A DNA stretch of 64,000 nt, taken from contig CP136066.1 of the NCBI GenBank assembly GCA_032622095.1, forward strand, positions 207,100,978-207,164,977, given 5' to 3'. The stretch comes from Siphonodentalium dalli (lineage: Eukaryota; Mollusca; Scaphopoda; Gadilida; Siphonodentaliidae). Below, in pieces: positions 43,809-53,104 of this stretch. A model generated the notes under the pieces. That model was not told where the DNA came from and searched no databases. It worked only from the letters and a program-made list of their open reading frames with translations. How positions within the stretch are numbered: the first letter of the stretch is position 1; every line of letters starts with the position of its first letter. A program made the translations under genes and the position numbers.

Positions 43809-44730
43809 TTAATGCCCGAAATAATCAACTCCTTAACCACAGCAGAATTATTGGTAATTTTTGAGGATTTAATCTCAGTGAGAGCTTTCTGATGAATGGC
43901 AACAAGCCATATTTCCGACTAAATCCTGAAAAATTACCCATAATTCTGCTGTGGTTAACCCTTTGAACCCTGACGTCCTGAACGTTAAATGGCCCCAACC
44001 CGAGGCGCGTGACGTTATATAGTGTTTCCGACGACGTAACTCATAATGCTCTTAACTGGGAGTATATACATGTATACATGCTCAACTAAATGGCTATATA
44101 CTATGCTATCTGAACTATTTTGCGATGGAATATGTCACACAGTATTAATTTCAACGAGACAGTCGATTCCACGTCCAATATACATGTATATTATATTGCG
44201 GCTTCCTTTGGTCGATCTATATATTTATAATGAAATTCTTATTCTTTGCCTACGATAAAACGCATATCTCTAAATGCACCTGTGTGCGTGCGCAAAGAAA
44301 CAGACCCCCGTTTCCAATTTGGCTGCTAAAGTCAGAGCTATGAACATGAATGTGACTCATTTGCGCAAAGTAGAAGCACAATGCTAGTTAATTTGGGCTT
44401 TGATCGCGAAATTTCTAACGAAGTACTTCCCCTTTTCTGGCGATAAAAAAAACAATTTTTTCTCAAAATAGGCCTCTGCGCATGCACGAAGAAACAGAAC
44501 CTCTGTCACCAGGTTGTCTATCAAAGTCACATGGGTAAACATGTGACGCGTGTGTGCAAAGTAGAAGTACACCTCTAGTTGATAGGTGCGTTTATTGAGC
44601 TGTAATTTCGTGTCAAATACCGTCTGACCGGTATTTCGGTCTCCCGGGATATAGGAATATAAGGATTGGACCGGTATTCCGGTCTCTCGGGTTCAAAGGG
44701 TTAAGGAGTTGATTATTTAGGGCATCACAG
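43809..44730. mobile_element. Hairpin MITE, family A (copy 13), split by family K
   Basis: Left part 43809-43954, right part 44705-44730 (GGAGTTGATTATTTAGGGC). The split lies in the GGTTAAGG of the right arm. The left arm also lacks an inner block. Confidence 0.8.
43955..44704 (+). mobile_element. TTAA-flanked element, family K, full length
   Basis: TTAA 43955-43958 and 44701-44704 around 742 bases, with ends CCCTTTGAACCCTGACG and CTCTCGGGTTCAAAGGG. The TTAA is a duplicated target inside the family A copy. No ORF of note. Confidence 0.88.
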
Positions 44731-44785
44731 TATATTTAGAAGAAATTGCTATGAATGAAGCAGATCTAGCCCTTTCCCTGTTATA

Positions 44786-44998
44786 CAGTAATGCTCTAAA
44801 TAATCGATTCCTTAACCACAGCAGAATTATGGGTAACTTTTCAGGATTTAGTCGGAAATATGGCTTGTTGCCATTCTTCGGAAAGCTCTCGCCGACAGCT
44901 TTCCGATGAATGGCAACAAGCCATTTTTCCAACTAAATCCTGAAAAGTTACCCATAATTCTGCTGTGGTTATGGAGTCGATTATTTAGGGAATTACTG
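44786..44998. mobile_element. Hairpin MITE, family A (copy 14), full length
   Basis: CAGTAATGCTCTAAATAATC...AGGGAATTACTG, TA-flanked. It ends 90 bases before the Z4 exon. Confidence 0.88.
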
Positions 44999-45088
44999 TA
45001 TATATGTGGTCTTTGAATACTATAAAAATTGAGTGCTGCGGCCGATTATATATAGCAGAAAACACAGAGTGAGTTTTATATTTTGCAG

Positions 45089-45412
45089 ATTGGGAGACTA
45101 AATTGTGAATTATGTGGGAGGAGCTATCTCAACAAGACAGGTTTTGATGGACACATAGCCCGATTTCACAAGCCGCACAGCTTCAAATGTCAATTCTGCG
45201 AGAAAACTTTCCCAAGAAAACAAGAACTGGTTTCTCATGTGAATACGCACACGAAGAATTTCCAGTTTGTCTGTTCAGTTTGTGGGAGCTGTTATCCAGC
45301 AAAACGTTCCCTCAACCGACATCTAAGAGAGAAACATCCGCAGGACATCCGAATAGAGGCGTTGGTCACATTGAACCTCCCGTCTCACGGAATGTCACCA
45401 TCTCATGACTAA
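45089..45412 (+). CDS. C2H2 zinc-finger terminal exon (3 fingers), Z4
   Basis: The acceptor TATTTTGCAG ends at 45088. Phase 0, 107 codons, then stop. Fingers are Cys6/Cys9/His22/His27 (CGRSY signature), Cys34/Cys37/His50/His54 and Cys62/Cys65/His78/His83, the same 28-residue register and His x4/x3/x4 spacing as Z1, offset by one residue. The second link THTKNFQFVC is close to a canonical finger linker. The tail of about 24 residues is hydrophobic and Pro/Ser-containing, unlike the acidic tail of Z1. A family A hairpin ends 90 bases upstream of the acceptor. The exon needs a common upstream exon. The role is inferred as an alternative DNA-binding end. No nearby AATAAA was seen. Confidence 0.88.
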   Translation: MGRLNCELCGRSYLNKTGFDGHIARFHKPHSFKCQFCEKTFPRKQELVSHVNTHTKNFQFVCSVCGSCYPAKRSLNRHLREKHPQDIRIEALVTLNLPSHGMSPSHD

Positions 45413-45820
45413 TGGATTGGGGCCAGGAACCTACATCACTGATGTAAACTCTAAACCGTACTTTAGATGTTCAGATAACTGACATTGGGAACTTGATCAT
45501 GCAGTGGATAAGCTAGAGTTGCAAGAGTTATTGTAGTTATCTGATGGTTTTGAGCACTAAGTTTCCCAGGATTACAAAACTGGCATGTTCCCCTGGGATT
45601 TTGTGCATTTTGTGAACATCTATTATATGGTTAGTCCGAAAATTGACTATACGTTGAATGTATATTATATGGTTACGGTGTGTTTGAAGTTCAAAATCGG
45701 GAACAATCTATCTATTTTCCTTTTAAAATTCAGTTATAAATATGAGTTTTTAAGGATTTTTGATTTTCCACAGCTCATGTTTATCCAATCAGACAAACAT
45801 TTATATGTTGTGTACAAATT
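45413..45820. other. Unassigned; possibly Z4 3' UTR
   Basis: AT-rich; no element end recognised. A short tandem echo (TATTATATGGTTA) occurs near 45620 and 45663. Confidence 0.35.
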
Positions 45821-45961
45821 TAACCAAATTTAAGTCCGATTTTTGTATCAACCCATATTTCCTTGATTTATTGATTATAATAATGTGATACATTGATGGA
45901 AAGAGCTCTAAGAGGAAATATGGGTTGATACAAAAATCGGACTTGGCACTGAAATGGTTAA
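45821..45961. mobile_element. Family B MITE (copy 3), centre deleted
   Basis: AAGTCCGATTTTTGTATCAA...TCGGACTTGGCACTGAAATGG-TTAA. Half the palindrome is missing at AAGAGCTCTAAGAGG. The right TTAA (45958-45961) is shared with the next element. Confidence 0.7.
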
Positions 45962-46357
45962 CACTTTACCCAACAGAAGGGCCCTGTGCCAATGCATTCT
46001 CTTATATATGCGAGTCGACCATAGGTCGCCTCGCATATATAAGAGAATGCATTGGCTTAACACATTAAAAATTATAAAATTGTTAAAGAATGTAAGAAAA
46101 AATGGTAAAAAGTGTTAAAAAAAGATTTTTTTTAGGCCAATGCATTCTCTTATATATGCGAGGCGACCTATGGTCGACTCGCATATATAAGAGAATGCAT
46201 TGGCACAGGGCATAACTATAACCATCACAATGTGGTCAATGAGCCGGTTCCAATGATATCCATATTTGTATGGTTTTATTGAGACAGACCCAAGATAATT
46301 TAGGCTGTTGCAGCTTTATTTGGCCGGTTTTGGCCGGTTTGTTGGGTAAAGGGTTAA
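45958..46357 (-). mobile_element. TTAA-flanked MITE, family C (copy 3)
   Basis: TTAA 45958-45961 and 46354-46357, with ends CACTTTACCCAACAG and TTTGTTGGGTAAAGGG. It is in reverse orientation relative to copies 1 and 2. Two core palindromes lie at 45986-46054 and 46135-46203. Confidence 0.82.
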
Positions 46358-46394
46358 AGGCTCTTTGGTTTAGAGACTTGATAAGTGACATTGG

Positions 46395-46625
46395 TTCCTA
46401 GCCCTGTGGAATTCCCTCCCAAATCACTTCAGGGAGGCAGAATCGATGTCTACATTCAAAACAGCTCTAAAAACATTGCTCTTCATGAGAAGTTTCCCTC
46501 TGATTGACTCAAAGACTTGTTGATATTTATATACATGTACCATTTTAACCATTCACTTGTATGCATGCCATGCGCTTAGGGCCCTCGCGTGGATAGGCGC
46601 TATACAAATCCCATTATTATATGAT
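46395..46625 (+). pseudogene. 5'-truncated LINE: RT C-terminus and 3' tail
   Basis: The translation ALWNSLPNHFRE...STFKTALKTLLF is the usual C-terminal end of CR1/L2-type reverse-transcriptase ORFs. It is followed by GGCGCTATACAAATCCCATT and a short ATT tail, the typical 3' end. Earlier RT motifs are absent. Confidence 0.75.
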
Positions 46626-46821
46626 CATAAGTTTCTTTCCCCAATTCCTATGTTAAAACATAATGAAAAAATCGGGATATCTAATGATGTTCACTTCATT
46701 AATGAAACAACATGTTAATAGCAGTTCTGAGTGACATCAGATACTTCAGGGGTTAACATAACTTATTATCAGACCTGAAATCGATCAGGTTTTCCCAGCG
46801 ACATTCAATGTCACAACGTTA

Positions 46822-46943
46822 TCGCATTGTTTCTTGGTTGACACGAGGAATTGTCAGAACTTGGAAGTCAATATTCACCTCGGCCTTATTGACTTCCTCG
46901 GGTTGTCAATTCGTCATGTCAACCTCGAAACAATGCGATAACT
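46822..46943. mobile_element. Inverted repeat
   Basis: GTTATCGCATTGTTTCTTGG...GAAGTCAATA and the mirror TATTGACTTC...TCGAAACAATGCGATAAC form a stem of about 50 bp. Confidence 0.75.
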
Positions 46944-46947
46944 ATAT

Positions 46948-46973
46948 ATTATTATTATTATTATTATTATTAT
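46948..46973. repeat. ATT trinucleotide repeat
   Basis: About eight ATT units. Confidence 0.9.
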
Positions 46974-47623
46974 GCTATGTCCTGTGTTGTGACAAGACAG
47001 ATTGGCATTAAGTCGTGTGTAAAATAGAAAATAATAAACTTAACTTTTGTTTTTGGATTACACATGTCCCTGACAAAATATTGGTCAAAACACTAAAAGG
47101 AGATAAGACAAGGTTCCTAACTCACGAAATGTCGAATTTCCACATGTCCTCTAAAACGTGGTCAGAAATACAGCAATGTACAAAAATAAAATGAAACAGT
47201 CAGGTTTCTTGAATAATTCCCTTCATTTTTATATCTGAGTCAACCATGTATAACAGGCGACAGTGAAGATATCTTCCATTAGGCATCATACACCCCTGGA
47301 GGGCGGACAAATAAATGGTCAAACAAGACTCGGTCTGGTATAACGGCTATGAATCTGGACAGCTAGAGTCTTGTTCGACCAATATTTGTTGCCGGTCTCC
47401 TGTGGTTTCAGGGAAGATACATGTATCTCTGCTGTTGCTGACTGAACATGGTTGATTCATATATCAAAATGTTGGAAATTATTAGAGGAATACGATTATT
47501 CTATCATATTGTATTTTATCTCTATTGCATATCTGCAACATTTTGGGGAAATTTGGAAATTAAGTGATGTCTTATAAAAGGTGCTTTTAGTGTAATTATG
47601 AATAATTTTGTGTGAGGGACCTG
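46974..47623. other. No gene; small inverted repeat only
   Basis: A weak stem (GGACAAATAAATGGTC...AAGACTC against GAGTCTTGTTCGACC...) lies at about 47304-47394. Otherwise nothing is recognised. Confidence 0.4.
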
Positions 47624-48080
47624 CAACTATGCTCTAATTAGTCGACCCTCCTTAACGACATTGACCACCAATATTACTGCGTTACTCAACTGCGTTGATG
47701 TGATTAGCATTATTACAACCACAGAGAGTGTATATTTCTGGTATGGCGTGATGCTACATTGATGACACAATTGTGAATGTCAATCAGTGACCAACTTCGT
47801 ATGTTGATTAAACCGTTAAAAATTTATTAATTGAAATATTGGTTTGTGTATAGTTAATGGAGTGCATTGAGCTCACGAAAAACTGGAGTGGGTGTAAGGC
47901 GGCCATGTGAGAAATTAATGCAGAGTACGGCAGTCACAAAAATTATTACTAGTACCGCAGTAAATTACCCATGGATACCGCAAGTCAATCACTTGACTGG
48001 TTATATCACTGTATAACTACTGTCATTAATGACCTACGGTACAACATTGTTAAAAGGGTCGATTAATTAGAGCATAGCTG
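47624..48080. mobile_element. Longer relative of family A with a different interior
   Basis: Ends AACTATGCTCTAATTAGTCG and CGATTAATTAGAGCATAGCTG resemble family A termini. The 457-base interior is unrelated to the A palindrome, apart from CCGCAGTAAATTACCCAT. Confidence 0.6.
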
Positions 48081-48499
48081 TGTGTCCTGGCACTGATTGT
48101 CAGCCAAGACTTCACTTCACTATCACGACTGACATCTTTGTCTGTGATGCGGACTTGTGCGTTCCGCGAGATATATACGAAATGAATGCAGATTTGATTA
48201 ATAGTTATTGAAAGGGAGGTATGTCGCTGTGGCCATTTGGCACTCATATCATATATATAATTTTCTTGATTAAATAATATCATATAATATTCAGAAATAA
48301 CTCTTTTAGTGTTTATTATAATGACTATTTATCATCTAGAGACTAGAAGTTACTACCGATTTGTGTATTTGAAGGTGGTCGTCAGCTAATGTCATGGAAG
48401 TTTTCTTCCTTCAAAAGGCGATCATTCATAACCTAAAATTAGCTGATTCATTTTTTCGGAAAAAAAAATTCTCAAACACTTTCAACGCAACTCACAAAA
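48081..48499. other. No recognised feature
   Basis: No supported gene or repeat. Confidence 0.45.
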
Positions 48500-48990
48500 G
48501 TATCTATGGTCTCAAAGTCTCAAATTAACATTGTTTTTAGTTACCTTTTCCCTTCTCTTCAATTTCTATATCCCCTAGTTTGCAGAAGATAACCCTTTGA
48601 GTGCCAGGTCCGATTTTTGTATCAACCCATATACCCTGTGTCAATGCATTCATAGGTCGACTCGCATATATAAGAGAATGCATTGGCTTAACAATTAATT
48701 TTTTTTAATTTTTTTTTTTACAAAATTTTACAATTTTAATAAATTTTATTATATTCTTTAACAGACTTATTGTGTAGGTTTAGGGCCGATAATATCGGCC
48801 CCTGGCACTCAAAGGGTTAAACTGCATAATTGAGGCTTCAATCGGGGAACTTCAATCTGATCCCAGGTCTCCCATAGCAGTTGAGGACTAATCAGAATGA
48901 GGTCCCAGAGGGTAAATTTGGCAATAGTGGGATAGTGTCACTAAATTCACCCTCTGAGGTCTTCATTCTGCAAATGTCAGACACACAAAA
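48500..48990. mobile_element. Family I composite carrying a family E insertion
   Basis: The spacer AACATTGTTTTTAGTTACC...TTTCTATATCCCCTAG is interrupted at 48590-48820 by family E, then resumes and ends in a hairpin at about 48882-48990. Confidence 0.6.
48588..48820. mobile_element. TTAA MITE, family E (copy 2)
   Basis: Ends CCCTTTGAGTGCCAGGTCCG and CCTGGCACTCAAAGGG-TTAA. The left target reads ATAA. It has one core palindrome and a GGGCCGATAATATCGGCCC stem. Confidence 0.75.
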
Positions 48991-49331
48991 TTCCAGTCTC
49001 TTTGAAAGCCGACAGATGTATGTCGCTAGAACTCTCTATTAAAATTAGTTTCTGTATTGAAGGGATTCCCTCCATTTCATTGGAGAGTGGCGCAGACTTT
49101 GCATGATTTCATTGGTGTATAAACAGATCACTTCACAGATCAGAGGTCAATGATGTGTTGACAATTTTCCCACGTATTGTCAAACTCATCTTGTTGGAAA
49201 AATGAACACAGGCGATATATCCATAATTCATTACACTCATCGCAATATAGGAGAAGTCTTCTTTGAGTTTTTATCAGTCAACGATATTCATGACTGATTA
49301 TTCTTTCACATCTTGTATTTCTAACTATCTC
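48991..49331. other. No recognised feature
   Basis: No supported gene or repeat. Confidence 0.45.
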
Positions 49332-49385
49332 TAATTACCCATAATTCTGTTGTGGTTAAGGAGTCGTTTATTTAGGGCATTATTG
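49332..49385. mobile_element. Family A MITE (copy 15), right end only
   Basis: AATTACCCATAATTCTG...AGGGCATTATTG. Confidence 0.7.
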
Positions 49386-49466
49386 TAGAATGATGATGTG
49401 TGTGTGTGTTTATGCCGCCAAAGCTGATTAATTATTCATCTTTAGGAAATTAGGCAGTCCTTTGCT

Positions 49467-49467
<1 letters not shown>

Positions 49468-49500
<33 letters not shown>
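49468..49500. repeat. Poly(C) run of 33
   Basis: An uninterrupted run of 33 cytosines, unusual in this AT-rich sequence. The length may be unstable or an assembly estimate. Confidence 0.9.
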
Positions 49501-49503
<3 letters not shown>

Positions 49504-49613
49504 CTCTTACGCCATTAAGGTGTACATTTCCAACTTGTTTAATTTTCAAACTATCAAGAGAAGAAACCTTTTATTATTATTGGAGATACTACAGTTTAAA
49601 ATTATGTTATGAT

Positions 49614-50016
49614 TAAAGGTACACAATCCGATTTGATGGTCCCCATATCATCAGATTCCAACAACATTTCTTAAAATGCCGCTTTAGTTATCGGAATTGA
49701 TTAATTGCCAAAAAATAATGCTAACAACTGTAAACTATACAAATTGCCCAAAGAGTGTTATATATCAACATTTTTTGTTCAATGCTATTTGGTATCTATA
49801 GAGTATGCCGGTTGGCATTTGTCAATTATTTGCCAGGCCGCCAAATATTCCAGGCAGTGAAAAATGACTGATTTTTAAAATATGATATCTGATAACTCTG
49901 AGCTTTGATGGGTGGGTTCCTCGAATCGAATCAACTCGAATCGAATCAAATATTTTTTACCCCCGAAGACAAAGAAATAGTAATTTTGGAGTGTTAAATC
50001 GGATTATGCATCTTTA
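49614..50016 (+). mobile_element. TTAA-flanked MITE, family J (copy 7), full length
   Basis: TTAAAGGTACACAATCCGAT...ATCGGATTATGCATCTTTAA. The best-preserved copy. A local duplication CGAATCGAATCAACTCGAAT occurs at about 49922. Confidence 0.82.
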
Positions 50017-50299
50017 ATTGTAAACAATTACCTAGTTTCGGTTGTCTGGAGGTTAATAAATCCCAGTACTCGGCAATCTTTTAAGATACCCCGATAACAC
50101 GATGTTTTCCCTATATTCTCTGAAAATTTGTATAAAAATTTGCAATAGAACTAGTTTTATCAGCTTTTTTCTAACACCACAAAAATGGAGAAGTAGTGTA
50201 GTTTTCTGAATTATCTTGACTATTTTGTCACATAAGATCTTTTTATCAGTATATGTCCTTGATATATTGGAGCTCTTTGGTCCAGTTTCGGAGTCTATA

Positions 50300-50829
50300 T
50301 CGAGTCTATAGCGCACATACAAATTTAACGCTCTTTAACAACGTATCCAATACGTTTCTGTATGATGTAGGCAAAATGTAGAGTTACGCCTCTTGGATCG
50401 ATAGCGAAACCCATTATTTTAATTTGGCAATCTCCATGTATCCACCGACGGTGGCATTTGAAGGGTGAAGGGGTGGTCGCATGGCTCGAAAATGCGACAA
50501 CGACGCGTCCCGTGTGTTTTTACCCTTATATAGGAAGTTTGAGCTCAATCGGTGCAGCCGTTTTCGAGTCTATAGCGTACATACAGATATAACGCTCTTT
50601 AACGACGTATCCAATACGTTTCTGTATGATGTAGGCAAAATGTAGAGTTACGCCTCTTGGATCGATAGCGAAACCCATTATTTTAATTCGGCAATCTCCG
50701 TGTATCCAACGACGGTGGAAGTTGAAGGGTGAAGGGGTGGTCGCACGGGCTCGAAAATGCATCAACGACGCGTCCCGTGTGTTTTTACCCTTATATAGGA
50801 AGTTTGAGCTCAATCGGTGCAGCCGTTTT
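50300..50829 (+). repeat. 264-bp tandem duplication, two copies
   Basis: Units at about 50300-50563 and 50564-50829 share AACGCTCTTTAAC, ACGCCTCTTGGATCGATAGC and TTTGAGCTCAATCGGTGCAG with few differences. Confidence 0.85.
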
Positions 50830-51120
50830 TGATTCTGTAAAGTACATAGTCACATATATATTTATATATACAAATGTATACGGAGTTCTCAAAATATATA
50901 GGAGATGTTTAATAGACCCACTCTAAATCTCCCAAAGTAAATGCATGCTTCTTCCAGCACATGTTATTGGTTTGCGGAAGATCTAGAAAATGATGGATCA
51001 GTTTCACTATCCGTAAAATGGTCTATAAATTAATATTTTAGAGCTGATCTGGCCAACTCTGACAGTAAAAGGGTTGAAGCCTGCAGTATGCACAATCTTT
51101 AAAGACATATTGTGGACAAC

Positions 51121-51515
51121 AAGCCTTGAAATAGGGTGTCTGTCCTTTGCAGAATGAGGTCCTCAGAGGGTGAATTTAGTGATGCTACCCAGCATAGTGG
51201 GCTAGCATCACCAAATTCACCCTCTGGGGACCTCATTCTGCTTACACCTCAGCAGAATGAGGTTCCGAGAGGGTGAATTTGGTGATGCTAGCCTGCTATG
51301 CGGAGTAGCATCACTAAATTCACCCTCTGGGGACCTCATTCTGCAAATGACAGACACCCTATTTCAAGGCTTGGTGGACAAGTCTGAGTTTAGTGTACGG
51401 TGTACCTGTCATTTGCAGAATGAGGTCCCCAGAGGATGAATTCATTGACGCTATCCCGCATAGCGGGCTAACTTAACTAAATTCACTCTCTGGGGACCTC
51501 ATTCTGCTTAGGCCT
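51121..51515. mobile_element. Family I hairpins, three in a row
   Basis: A double hairpin at 51121-51373 (CAAGCCTTGAAATAGGG...TATTTCAAGGCTTG), followed by a third at about 51407-51510 (CATTTGCAGAATGAGG...CCTCATTCTGC). GGTGATGCTAGCC and AGCATCACTAAATTCACC pair internally. Confidence 0.75.
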
Positions 51516-51639
51516 CATCTTCTGGGGAAAGTTTCTTTATTATGACATTTCTATATCAAATTTAACTACAGTTTACATAATATAGAATGAAACAATCACT
51601 TGTCATATATGATATATGTACAAACTCATTTAAATTGTA

Positions 51640-52133
51640 TTAACCCTTCGAGTGCCAGGTCAGATTTTTGTATCAACCCATATACCCTGTGCCAATGCAT
51701 TTTCTTATATATGCGAGTCGACCATAGGTTACCTCGCATATATAAGAGAATGCATTGGCCTAACAATTTTTCATCATTTGTTATTATGTTTTACAACTTT
51801 TTACAATTTTAATAATTTTTTCTTATATTCTTTAACAGACTTATTTTGTAGGTTTAGTGCCAGGGAATCTTACGTTTTTCATGGGCATCAAAATTATTAC
51901 TATGAATACTTGGTGATAGTTTTGAGTTATAACACGCCCCTATGGTTTTATCCAGTTTGTTTTTAAATTCGCTATGGCATGCTTAAGCATACCCAAACAA
52001 AATTCAACCAAAGAAAAACAAAAATCTAAGAAAAAAAAATACAATTGTTTGTTGTTATTTTTTTTTTTAGGGCCGATTTTACAGAGTGTAAATTAAGGCC
52101 GATGAGATCGGCCCCTGGCACTCAAAGAGTTAA
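51640..52133. mobile_element. TTAA MITE, family E (copy 3)
   Basis: TTAA 51640-51643 and 52130-52133, with ends CCCTTCGAGTGCCAGG and CCTGGCACTCAAAGAG. A core palindrome lies at 51695-51761. The long right part contains TTTAGTGCCAGGGAATCTTA, shared in inverse form with copy 1. Confidence 0.78.
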
Positions 52134-52399
52134 CCAACACCCCTTCACTTATGAAATTGAGTCAATAAACATATATGGGCTCAAACATGGACCGTATGCC
52201 TAAAAGACTTGGTTTTATACTTGAGTAATGTTCCCTGTTTTTGAGGTAGTCCGTTATTTTTGTGATGCTAATTCAGGTTTTTTGATGTTTGTTGCCCATT
52301 GACTCTGGTTTGATGCAATTTGTGAGCACAATTTTCACACTTAACAGGCTAATGACTCATTGAATTAAATTAAAAACTTCAACTAATAGAAAATGGAAG

Positions 52400-52520
52400 A
52401 TGATTTTGCATCAGGCATTCTGTCCAACCGATACAAAAATGCACCAGACATAGGCCATTTTTCTCCAGACATTGAACGTGATCGGCCACTTATTTTGAGC
52501 CTTGCTCATCTTTATGAATA
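52400..52520 (+). mobile_element. Right end of the AAGGCTCAAAATAA-type element
   Basis: CTGTCCAACCGATACAAAAA...GGCCACTTATTTTGAGCC matches the right 100 bases of the element at 27880-28367. The left end was not found nearby. Confidence 0.6.
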
Positions 52521-53008
52521 TTATTGTCAGTCAGTGGATATAAACCGGGCTAATATTGCAATGTTCCTATATGACGAAACCCCTATTATATCATTAAAAA
52601 GGTCATTACATAGTTATGAATAGGCGCGTGCTTCCGGGTGGCACTTGCAAATTAGTTACATATCACTTTGCATCGTGCCAACAAAATGACCATGCGTCTT
52701 TACATTGATTCAGGTGGATTGATACTATTTTGAAAAGCTGCACATGACACCAACACCTGACAATGGAATTTTTTTGCTTTGTTCAATTAAGAAGTTAAAT
52801 TCTTGTCCAACTTCATGGCACTGACGAAAGTAGACACAAAAACAAAGAGGTAAATTGGGGGACTATATTTTCCATTGCCAGACCCAGAGTGCGCAATACT
52901 GTTGTATACGGTTGTATTTTGCAGCTTCTCTTAAGGATTTTGATTTGTTAAAAAGGCATAAAGCTCTAGTTTTTTTCATCTTATATACAAGATCTTCAAC
53001 TCATTATG
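52521..53008. other. Intron before Z5; no recognised element
   Basis: No supported gene or repeat. Confidence 0.45.
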
Positions 53009-53058
53009 TTGGGATATAAGATTTTATGAAACTCATTTGATAAAATCTTATATCCCAA
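53009..53058. promoter_or_regulatory. Stem-loop just upstream of the Z5 acceptor
   Basis: A perfect 19-bp stem, TTGGGATATAAGATTTTAT (53009-53027) with its complement at 53040-53058, and a 12-base loop. It ends 46 bases before the exon. A role in splicing is a guess; it may be a small element remnant. Confidence 0.6.
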
Positions 53059-53104
53059 TATAACTCATTGTAGAGCCTCTATATTTTATCTTTATCTGTT
53101 TCAG

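Noticed and set aside
52393-52623. 76-codon frame starting MEDDFASG
   Set aside because: Its middle is the right end of the AAGGCTCAAAATAA-type transposon.
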